Shown piece after piece: positions 18,894 through 26,439 of a stretch of 52,064 nt of DNA (positions within the stretch are counted from its first letter, which is position 1; every line of letters begins with the position of its first letter). The stretch is from Pirellulaceae bacterium (lineage in GTDB: Bacteria > Planctomycetota > Planctomycetia > Pirellulales > Pirellulaceae), in assembly GCA_016784735.1 (NCBI GenBank), contig JADHUC010000028.1, positions 1 through 52,064 of the forward strand. Direction: 5' to 3'. The notes under the pieces are model-generated. The model did not search any database, had not been told where the DNA came from, and saw only the letters and a program-made list of their open reading frames with translations. A program made the position numbers and the translations under genes.

Positions 18894-19967
18894 TCAGCCG
18901 AACCACTTCCGCTGCCGGTTGAGCTTGGAATCGAGCACTTCGCGGGCGATGTTCGCGTCCTGGACTATCTGAAAGTCAAACATGCCAACGCAAATGAAGT
19001 CGGCGCCGTTATCGAAGGCGTACTTGAAGCCCACTTCCGGACGGATGGCTCCTGCGGCCAGCGTCTTGAAGGCAATCCACGGCTGCTGGAGCTCTTTCAT
19101 GAAAGCGGCGGTCTCGTCCGGCTTCCGGCACCAAATATTCTTCCGTTCGGTTTGGTGTTGCGCCGACCAGTAGTCTGTGTGATGCAGTGTCTTCATCCAG
19201 AAGTCGGGCTTGTAGCCCCGTTCCACACAGGTCTTCACGGTGTCCAGTCGGTGGGCGCCGATGCCCGCCGGCAAGCCGTTGCGTCGTATCAACTCCAGCC
19301 CTTGCTCGATCTGGTCGAAATCCTCACGGGCGACGGCGCCGTCACTTCTGCTGCCGTGCAGATAGCAGGCGCAGGCGCCCTGGTCGATCGACGTCTTGAT
19401 TCCCTCCGCCAGCGTCCGGCCGCCGCAGTCGGAGATGAACTGGATCTTGCCGCCCTCCTTCTTCCAATAGTCAGTGATTACGTCGGAGAGGCTGGGGTTG
19501 GTCAGAAAGGTGTTGATACCGCTCGCCTCAGCCAGGCGGAACGTGGCGTATATCTTCTCTCGCGTGTGATAGTTCTGTACCAACGGCGAGACATAGACCA
19601 GGTCGCGGGCGTGAGCCCAGCCGCCGATCAGGTTGCCCCCCAGGATCAGCCGGCTCACTTCGACTTTGCCGATCTTTCCTTTGGGTACCTTTCCTTTGAG
19701 ATCGTCAAGCCTCGCCGAATTGTCATTCTCGCCGGGGCGCGTGGTCGCGTCGGCCTTGTGCTGGTCCGAGTTTTCCCGCTGGGCCAACAGACGCTCTTCC
19801 TCAAGACTCGCCCAGCCACGTTTCTTCAGAACTTCCAGCAGCAGACCGCCCACAAACGGCACTCCAGTCAGCCCAGCAATTAGTTGGCGTCTCGAAAAGC
19901 GGCTGGCAAAGCGGCAGCTTTTCGAAGCCGCGGCGTCGGATGAATCGGGCGTGGACTTTCGACTCAT
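18894..19967 (-). CDS. Tat-exported aldo/keto reductase-like protein with an altered catalytic site
   Basis: A 357-residue protein. GAGGAGG lies 7 nt before the ATG. The twin-arginine motif SRRQLIAGLTG is at about 25-35. The barrel begins KVEVSRLILGGNLIGGWAHA (about 101-120), a typical AKR opening. In active AKRs the next strand carries a catalytic Asp and Tyr and the following one a Lys. Here these strands read INTFLTNPSLSD (151-162) and IQFISDCGG (175-183), so Asp, Tyr and Lys appear lost while the His in YLHGSR (204) remains. It is probably a TIM-barrel protein of the AKR superfamily without classical reductase activity. Confidence 0.65.
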   Translation of the reverse strand: MSRKSTPDSSDAAASKSCRFASRFSRRQLIAGLTGVPFVGGLLLEVLKKRGWASLEEERLLAQRENSDQHKADATTRPGENDNSARLDDLKGKVPKGKIGKVEVSRLILGGNLIGGWAHARDLVYVSPLVQNYHTREKIYATFRLAEASGINTFLTNPSLSDVITDYWKKEGGKIQFISDCGGRTLAEGIKTSIDQGACACYLHGSRSDGAVAREDFDQIEQGLELIRRNGLPAGIGAHRLDTVKTCVERGYKPDFWMKTLHHTDYWSAQHQTERKNIWCRKPDETAAFMKELQQPWIAFKTLAAGAIRPEVGFKYAFDNGADFICVGMFDFQIVQDANIAREVLDSKLNRQRKWFG

Positions 19968-20341
19968 GACGGATCCTCCTCAAATGAGATCATTCCATCG
20001 GTTCAGTGTGCACTGCAATATCTTCAACAAACGATGGCAGCGTTACAACCTTCGTGGTCTGTTGAACTTCTTTCCCGTTTCGCTGTCGCAACTGAAATTG
20101 GCCCCCACCGCAGAAGCCCCAGAAAACGCGGATAGCCATGAGCTTGCGACCAAGATACATGAGATCGGTCTCAGCCAAGCGCAAGAGTGTTTCCGGCCAA
20201 TGGTTCGTATTGTCATCCACGGTTCTCCGATGATTTGTGGCTGTTCTGCGAGTTTGCGTTTCTCCACGCGGGGCTCCTGGGGATTCGCCACGCAATCAGA
20301 ATGTCCGGTACATTGGACTCCCCGGTCTTTCTGACAATCCG
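19968..20341. other. 374-bp interval without a confident gene
   Basis: On the minus strand one frame could encode a signal-like segment (LRPISCILVASSWLSAFSGA), and an overlapping frame ends EVQQTTKVVTLPSFVEDIAV. Joined by one frameshift they could be a short secreted protein, but nothing confirms it. No strong hairpin or repeat was seen. It most likely holds the leader of the aldo/keto reductase-like gene. Confidence 0.3.
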
Positions 20342-21412
20342 TTATCTGCCTGTGGCGCGACGCTGTTGCCGGGCGCGTTCGAATTCGGCTCGCTCCTTCT
20401 CGTTCAGCTTCCCGTCGCCGTCATTGTCGTAGCGCTGGAGGATTCGCTGCGGCACGCCGCGACCCTTCCTCGCCGGACGGCTGCCCCTGTTACGCGGCGG
20501 GGCCGAGGGCTTGCGACTGACGATCTTCCACTCCTTCAGCTTCTGCTGAAAAGCGGCACTGTCGCGAGTCAGCCCCATGGGCTGGTTCTCAATCGCGTCT
20601 TCCATCTCCTGGCGGCTCCACTGGGGCACTTCCAGCCCTTCACGCTCCAAGAGGGCTTTGAACCAGCAGTGTGCCATCATCTCCGCGCCTATGTAGTTGG
20701 GATGTGCTCCGTCGGTGTCGAAAGCCAGGGGATGTTGTTTGCTGGTCGGCGTCCAAACGTCCGGACCGGCATAGATGCGAACCGGCTTGCGCGTCATCAA
20801 CTCGGCCAGCGCCAGGCGTTCGTTGCCGATCGCCGGTTCCATCGACCGCTTGTAGATGTGCATGCCCACGACGACCGCCGCGGCACCGTCGTCCAGGATG
20901 CACCGGGCATACTGCTCGATGACGTCTGCGCCGCGTTTGATTCGCTCGTGATCGTCGGCGCCTTGGATGCCGGCAGCACGATCCGCTCTTGTGCCGCCGC
21001 CGCGATCGCCGCTTGAGTAGACGCCTTGAAGCGACTGCTGGCAGAGCACCACCACAGGACGCTTGTCCTTCTCGGCTTGAATCATCGGCGTTAGCATCTG
21101 CTTCCAAGCGGCCGACGGTTCGCCCGTGCCGACATTCATCCAGCGAGCGATAGGCGTGCCGCCCTTGTTGCAGAGCTGGACTTCGACGACCCGCTTGTCG
21201 GGCCCGCCCATATAGCGGTCAATCTTACGTTGTAGGAACGCCCACCAATGCGCCGAAGTGGAGTAGCCGTGCGCGATCAGAAGCCGTGGCTCACCGGAAA
21301 AGATCTTGATGTCTTCCGAGTCCGCCTGGGGCTCTGCGGAGAACGCGGCTGCTGAGAGCAACAGAAACACAAGGCAAGCGAGTCTCGAAGATCGGAAGCA
21401 CTGCAAGAACAT
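20342..21412 (-). CDS. Exported SGNH-type hydrolase with C-terminal EF-hand
   Basis: A 356-residue protein with a signal peptide (LACLVFLLLSAAAFSA). Residues about 40-280 show an SGNH/GDSL-like layout: LLIAHGYSTSAHWW near the N-terminus, PVVVLCQQSLQG in the middle, and DTDGAHPNYIGAEMMA near 237, whose DxxH is the usual Asp-His block. The canonical GDS serine block is not clear; S in GYSTS is the best candidate. Residues 329-340 (DNDGDGKLNEKE) form a canonical EF-hand loop after a basic, Arg-rich linker. An esterase acting on acylated glycans with a calcium-binding tail is inferred. Confidence 0.6.
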   Translation of the reverse strand: MFLQCFRSSRLACLVFLLLSAAAFSAEPQADSEDIKIFSGEPRLLIAHGYSTSAHWWAFLQRKIDRYMGGPDKRVVEVQLCNKGGTPIARWMNVGTGEPSAAWKQMLTPMIQAEKDKRPVVVLCQQSLQGVYSSGDRGGGTRADRAAGIQGADDHERIKRGADVIEQYARCILDDGAAAVVVGMHIYKRSMEPAIGNERLALAELMTRKPVRIYAGPDVWTPTSKQHPLAFDTDGAHPNYIGAEMMAHCWFKALLEREGLEVPQWSRQEMEDAIENQPMGLTRDSAAFQQKLKEWKIVSRKPSAPPRNRGSRPARKGRGVPQRILQRYDNDGDGKLNEKERAEFERARQQRRATGR

Positions 21413-21588
21413 GAAATCTCTCCGGCTTGAGGCAACGGTTAAAGAACACCAGCATTTCTCTTTCGCTACTTTCGGCCGACCGTGGTCTTTGCCGGATCAG
21501 CCATCGCTTCCACAATTCGATCGAAGCACTTGAAAAACAGAGCGCGATTCCGTCCAACAAGCACCTTTCACAATATGAAGGATGCGAG

Positions 21589-23118
21589 TCATGGATTGGC
21601 CGCAGTCAGCACGGCGACCCAATGCCCGCCGCTAGATGCCTTGAGCGTATTGTCTCCGTTGCTCGAAACCGTGGTCCTCTGACCCCAGCAGGTTGTCGCG
21701 ATGTCCAGCCACCGCAACTCGAACGAACGCTCTGAAGGGGCCAACTCGATTTGCACGCTGCGGTCACCGTCACCTGTGAAGAAGACGGCATACTGCCGCC
21801 CTGGCTCGGCCAGGCAATAGGCCTCGTTGGTCACGCGCTCGGACAGCAGGTCGTTGTGCGGGTTCATACGGAAGACGTGGACTGCATCGACAAACTCTCG
21901 CATGCTACGCAGGTGTCTTTGTCCCTGGGGCGCCAACCCAAACCCTTCGCGCAAGCCGGCAGGGCGTGTTGGTGTGTGCCGGTGGAAGCGGATGCTGGCC
22001 GCACCGGCGAACACGGCTCGCCAGAACTTCGCACCCGCCTCGGCGTCGGTCGGCGACGTACGGTCCCTCCCGAAGCTGCCTCCGATCGGCCAATTGAAAT
22101 GGTAACACTTTACGTGGTTGATGGGCCGCGCGCCGTGTTCGAGGACTTGGGACCGATACCAGAGGATATTGTCATATTGTGTCTGGCCGCTAACGCCGTT
22201 GTTCTGGGAAATGTCACTGAAGTTGAATGCTGCATTCGTCAGCGGCACGCGCACCTCGGGGTTGTCCCAGTCCTGAAACGTCGTCGCCTTGTAGGGAGTC
22301 GGCCAGTGGAAACGCCGGGAAGAGCACACGAAGATATCATCAGCGCCCTTGGACTTGGCATATTGCCGCGCGAACCGAGCCCAATACGGATCGGGCTCCA
22401 ACGTCTCGTCGCCAATGCCACTTTCGTTGTCTACCTGAAACAGAACGTGGTCGTGGCGGTTGTCGATGACCTCGTCGATCACTTTCTCGACGAAACGTCT
22501 CTGCAGAGGCAGCAACACCGGGTCGTTCTCGACCGCGGCGTGATGGAAGGCGTTGTAGAAATCTGTCTTGCCGGGTTTCAGAAGCGGCGAGTCCGCCCAG
22601 TCGTAGGTGCTGTTGTTGTTTGGGTTCCACGGCGGATGATACCAGCCGAATCGCGCATGTCTCGAATCACCGTTTTCATTCCAGCGATCCCAGAATTCGA
22701 TTTGCACGAGGATACCCCGCGTCTGCGTCTCGCGCAGGAATACTCGCAACTTGTTCCAATACTCCTCGTTCCATCGGTGCAGGTCGTATTTCCCGTCGAC
22801 CCTCGCAAACGGGTACGGCAGCAGGTCCCAACGATATCCGTCCGACGTATACTCTCGCGAACTCATGGTGCAGCGAAGGTAGTTGCCGCCGCAGCTTTGC
22901 AGCAGATCCAGATGGTCGGTCAGCCTTGTGCCGTCGCCGGCCCATTGGAAGATGTTGTCACGGTCCGAGCCGCCGAACAGGAGGATTGGGCAGCCGTCGT
23001 ATTGCCAATAGTTCGGGTTTTGAGCGTACGGTTTGATCTGCGCAAAACCCGTACCGGCGCACAGGAACACGATCAGGCTGCTGACAGCGAGCGATATCTC
23101 GAAAGATCTTGTGATCAT
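21589..23118 (-). CDS. Exported TIM-barrel glycoside hydrolase-like protein, tandem paralogue 1
   Basis: Read from MITRSFEISLAVSSLIVFLC (509 residues); a TTG at 23136 in the same frame is an alternative start. The signal peptide ends near GTGFA-QI. Mature residues IKPYAQNPNYWQYDGCPILL open a cellulase-like barrel. Strand motifs include GGNYLRCTMS, ILVQIEFWDRWNENG and HVLFQVDNESGIGD, whose Asn-Glu fits the acid/base end of strand 4 in clan GH-A. The beta-rich end GHWVAVL closes the protein. It is homologous along its length to the next upstream gene. A secreted glycosidase is likely; linkage and sugar unknown. Confidence 0.7.
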   Translation of the reverse strand: MITRSFEISLAVSSLIVFLCAGTGFAQIKPYAQNPNYWQYDGCPILLFGGSDRDNIFQWAGDGTRLTDHLDLLQSCGGNYLRCTMSSREYTSDGYRWDLLPYPFARVDGKYDLHRWNEEYWNKLRVFLRETQTRGILVQIEFWDRWNENGDSRHARFGWYHPPWNPNNNSTYDWADSPLLKPGKTDFYNAFHHAAVENDPVLLPLQRRFVEKVIDEVIDNRHDHVLFQVDNESGIGDETLEPDPYWARFARQYAKSKGADDIFVCSSRRFHWPTPYKATTFQDWDNPEVRVPLTNAAFNFSDISQNNGVSGQTQYDNILWYRSQVLEHGARPINHVKCYHFNWPIGGSFGRDRTSPTDAEAGAKFWRAVFAGAASIRFHRHTPTRPAGLREGFGLAPQGQRHLRSMREFVDAVHVFRMNPHNDLLSERVTNEAYCLAEPGRQYAVFFTGDGDRSVQIELAPSERSFELRWLDIATTCWGQRTTVSSNGDNTLKASSGGHWVAVLTAANP

Positions 23119-23155
23119 ACCGGTTGCAGACACCAAGAGACCCTGGCGACTTGGT

Positions 23156-24628
23156 CTACTTCTTGACGATCGCGGCTACCCAGCCGCCCTTGTATGGGGC
23201 GGAGATCGTTACGACACCGCCGCCCTCAATTGTCTTTTTCATCGGGCGATAGCCCCCAGCGGCCGATGTCTGAGTGGGAATGCCCATGGAGACACTGATC
23301 CATGTCACGTCGAAAGAGCCTGCTGCGCCGGATAGATCAAGCCCCACGGCCCCGCCGTTGGTGAAATAGAGCGCGTAGGAGTCTCCTGGTTTCGCGGCCA
23401 GGTAGGCTTCGTTGCTCTCGCGGTTCGAAACCAGGTCCATTTGCGGCGTGATGTCCCAGAACTTGATCAGGCTTTCCAGAATGCGAGCTGCCTTGATGCT
23501 CCCTTTGGCGAAGTCGTTCAGCCCGTTGCCGGAATCGGGCCGGTGGAACCGGGCGCTCGCCGAGCCGCCAAGGATGTTGCGCCAGAATCGCTCGACACCA
23601 TCTTCAGGCCCGCCCGTCCCAAAGCTCTTGTAGCCGCTGCCATAGATTTTGGTGTGATTGCTGGGGCGCGGATGCGTATTGACCTGGCGCAAAAGCCATT
23701 GCAGACTTTCCCAGTGCGTCTCGTCGTAATTCCGGCTGTTCACTTGTGAGATGTCGGCAAACATGTAGTGCTCGGCATCGTTGAAGATGATCGGAGTATG
23801 CTCTGCCTGTTCTGCCTCGAAGGCATCGTCGAACATATCGGTTGTACAGACCGTCACGCCCTTTTCGGCGGCCTTGGATTTGATCAAGCCAATCCAATAC
23901 TGCCCCCATTCTGCCGGCGTGGATGTCTCGTTGTCCATACAGTAGAGGACGTGTCCGTAGTCCAGGCTGTAAGACAGCATCTTGGCGACGAACGCCTCCT
24001 GGTACTTCCTAATGAGATCGAACTTCTTGTCGTACCGCGGCATGCCGGGGATCGTGTGGAAGAACGGGTGCCGATCCTGCGACGGATGCCGGGTGTATTG
24101 ATCGGCGAGGCCGGTTTGCTCGGCGGTGTAGTTGACGTTGTTCGCGGGGCGCCAAGGGCTGATCTGCCAGTAGTTCAATTCACGCGCATCGGTGTAATCG
24201 AAGCGGTCCCAGACCTCGATCTGCACAAAGATCTCCCGCTCCGCGGTCCACTTCAGCATGTCTTCGAAACGCTGCCAGTATTCCTGGTTCCATTGATCGA
24301 GGTCGAAGTTTCCATCCGTCAGCAGCTTGTGCGGCTTGAGATCCTTGCCCTCCCGCTGGCTCATCGTATTGCGTACGTAGTTGGCCCCGACCGCTTGCAT
24401 CTCGTCGAGATGTGTTTCGAGGTCATCGAGCAAAAAGATATGGTCCGTCTTGCTGCCGCCCAGCAGCATCACGGGTTGGCCTTGGTATTGCCAGTAGCGA
24501 GGATTCTTGTCGTAGGGCTTGATCCGGTCGGCGTTCTTGTCCTCGGCCGGTAACTGCGATACAGCGAGCGTGTTCAAGACGACTGCCGCGGCAATCACAA
24601 AGAAGACGCGAGTCGAGAATCGATACAT
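23156..24628 (-). CDS. Exported TIM-barrel glycoside hydrolase-like protein, tandem paralogue 2
   Basis: Read from MYRFSTRVFFVIAAAVVLNT (490 residues), a clean signal peptide; the longer open frame upstream runs through a hairpin repeat. The mature start IKPYDKNPRYWQYQGQPVML parallels its neighbour. Shared strands are GANYVRNTMS, IFVQIEVWDRFDY and HVLYCMDNETSTP, where Asn-Glu is the likely acid/base. Both end in a small beta domain (GGWVAAIVKK here). Only 37 bp separate the two genes, so they are probably co-transcribed and arose by duplication. Lower similarity in the middle suggests different substrates. Confidence 0.7.
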   Translation of the reverse strand: MYRFSTRVFFVIAAAVVLNTLAVSQLPAEDKNADRIKPYDKNPRYWQYQGQPVMLLGGSKTDHIFLLDDLETHLDEMQAVGANYVRNTMSQREGKDLKPHKLLTDGNFDLDQWNQEYWQRFEDMLKWTAEREIFVQIEVWDRFDYTDARELNYWQISPWRPANNVNYTAEQTGLADQYTRHPSQDRHPFFHTIPGMPRYDKKFDLIRKYQEAFVAKMLSYSLDYGHVLYCMDNETSTPAEWGQYWIGLIKSKAAEKGVTVCTTDMFDDAFEAEQAEHTPIIFNDAEHYMFADISQVNSRNYDETHWESLQWLLRQVNTHPRPSNHTKIYGSGYKSFGTGGPEDGVERFWRNILGGSASARFHRPDSGNGLNDFAKGSIKAARILESLIKFWDITPQMDLVSNRESNEAYLAAKPGDSYALYFTNGGAVGLDLSGAAGSFDVTWISVSMGIPTQTSAAGGYRPMKKTIEGGGVVTISAPYKGGWVAAIVKK

Positions 24629-24772
24629 GATGTGCAACTCCTTGATAACGCGTGCTGTCCAATGTCTCGCAATGCTTCCTCTGCAGGCGTGTCTGTTGCC
24701 AACCCATCCACATGCCGGCTTGGCAATGACTTGTGAGCACTCAGTCACAACTTCTTGGGCAGCACCGATGGC

Positions 24773-24806
24773 AGAAACCCGGTTTTTTCGGAAAAACCGG
24801 GTTTCT
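24773..24806. repeat. 15-bp perfect hairpin (AGAAACCCGGTTTTT arms), repeat or terminator
   Basis: Arms at 24773-24787 and 24792-24806 pair perfectly around TCGG. It lies 63 bp beyond the sulfatase stop on the minus strand. With T/A-rich inner stem and no following U-run it is more like a dispersed hairpin repeat than a classic terminator, though it could terminate the sulfatase transcript. Confidence 0.6.
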
Positions 24807-24868
24807 ACTACGCCCAGAAATTCGTGCGCGGGTGCTGATCTCCGAAACATTCCAAGATCCGGTCGTAC

Positions 24869-26281
24869 CTACCGCCAAGTGTCCCGGTGCGCAGCCAAGA
24901 TCCCCTTCAGCTTCTCACGCACCTCCTCATACGTCGGATCCTCCGCCACGTTTTGATTCTCATCCGGGTCCTTGTCCAGATCGAATAAGCCGACTCCCCG
25001 CAACTGACCGGCGCCTTTCTTCGTTCGCATTTCCATGTAACGGTATCCGTCCGTCCGCACCGCATCACCTCCGCCATGACGCGTAATCACTGCTTCCTTA
25101 TGCTCCGCATCGACATCCGCCAACAGGGCACTGAGACTCTTGCCCTGCAGATGAGCGGGCTGCGGCAGACCGGCCAGATCGCACAGTGTCGGGTAAATGT
25201 CAATGTACTCCACCAGCCGCCGACTCACCCGGCCGCCCTCAACGCCCGGCGCCACCACCAGCAGCGGCGTGCGAGAGGCAACCTCGAAGTTCGTATGCTT
25301 GCACCAGAATCCATGCTCGCCAAGCTGCCAACCGTGGTCGCCCCAAAGAACGATGATTGTATTGTCGGCCACACCGAGTTTCTCTAATTCGTCAAGCAGC
25401 CGACCGACCTGCGCATCGATGAAACTCACACACGCATAGTAGCCTCGTATTAGCTGCACGGCTGTTTCGTCCGAGACGGGTCCCTTTTTCGGAATGCCGT
25501 AATACGATCGCATTTCTCCCCACGTATAATTGAATGCACTCGGCAAGCCGTGTGGAAAGAACATGTTGTCCGGCAGCGTCACACTATCGGTCGGATAGAG
25601 GTCCCAGTATTTCTTGGGCGCCACGAACGGAAGATGAGGGCGATAGAACCCGCACGCCAGGAAGAAGGGCTTGTCCTGCTTGGCCAAAAGCTGCAGGTCC
25701 GCCAGTGTTTTGTCGCAAATCTTGTGGTCCGGGTAGATCTCGTCCGGCTGGTCGGCCTCCTCATAGACGGGTCCCCGACCGCGCGATTCCGATTTCAGCG
25801 CGCGGTTCTCCGGCAGTGCCCACCAAATGCTCGATGGATTGGGATGCCACGCCGGCTGACTCCAAGCCGCAGCATCGTCCTTGCTATGGTGATAGATCTT
25901 GCCGTTGCTGGCCGTGTGGTAACCGTTTTGCCTGAACACCATCGGTAGCGATGGCACATCCGGAGCGTCTTTCTCCGCCCAGGTCAGATACGACGTGAAT
26001 CGAGTCGGCGTCGGGCGCAGCCCCTTCATCAGACTCGCCCGCGATGCACCACACACGGCAATATTGCAGTAGGCCCGATCGAACTTCACTCCCCGTTGGG
26101 CCAGCCGATCGAAGCTCGGCGTCACCATCTTCTCAAGGCCATAACAGAAGAACTCCGGTCGAAGATCGTCCACTCCAACAAACAGCACATTCGGCCGCTC
26201 CTTCGCATGAACGTTTGCCACAAGAACAAGCATCGAGAACAGAGTCAGACAGGTCACTGAAAATCGGCGTTGCAGAGTCAT
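24869..26281 (-). CDS. Exported type I sulfatase (iduronate-2-sulfatase-like)
   Basis: A 470-residue protein of usual family length with a signal peptide ending NVHA-KE. RPNVLFVGVDDLRPEF (about 29-44) supplies the calcium-binding Asp pair. CGASR (77-81) is the C-x-A-x-R modification site where Cys becomes formylglycine. GKIYHH (about 128), FYRPHLPF, WGDHGWQLGEHGFW and the nearby Lys complete the sulfatase site. The overall pattern resembles the S1_7 iduronate-2-sulfatase group. It should remove sulfate esters from a glycan outside the cytoplasm and needs a sulfatase-maturing enzyme, not encoded in this window. It is the strongest evidence that the locus targets a sulfated polysaccharide. Confidence 0.9.
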   Translation of the reverse strand: MTLQRRFSVTCLTLFSMLVLVANVHAKERPNVLFVGVDDLRPEFFCYGLEKMVTPSFDRLAQRGVKFDRAYCNIAVCGASRASLMKGLRPTPTRFTSYLTWAEKDAPDVPSLPMVFRQNGYHTASNGKIYHHSKDDAAAWSQPAWHPNPSSIWWALPENRALKSESRGRGPVYEEADQPDEIYPDHKICDKTLADLQLLAKQDKPFFLACGFYRPHLPFVAPKKYWDLYPTDSVTLPDNMFFPHGLPSAFNYTWGEMRSYYGIPKKGPVSDETAVQLIRGYYACVSFIDAQVGRLLDELEKLGVADNTIIVLWGDHGWQLGEHGFWCKHTNFEVASRTPLLVVAPGVEGGRVSRRLVEYIDIYPTLCDLAGLPQPAHLQGKSLSALLADVDAEHKEAVITRHGGGDAVRTDGYRYMEMRTKKGAGQLRGVGLFDLDKDPDENQNVAEDPTYEEVREKLKGILAAHRDTWR

Positions 26282-26439
26282 GTCAGCCTTTCGTACTTCA
26301 TGAGGTTGAGTTCAACTCGTAGGAAATCTGTCTTCCATGATCAACAGGACTGATTCTAGGAGGAGGAACTAGATGATTCAAAGGGGCTCGTGCTCAATGG
26401 TAGATTCGAGTTGGTCGCCGACCAGGATGTTCTCAGCTC

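Noticed and set aside
24628..24850. N-terminal extension of the tandem hydrolase
   Set aside because: It translates the hairpin repeat and non-conserved leader; the inner ATG starts a clean signal peptide.
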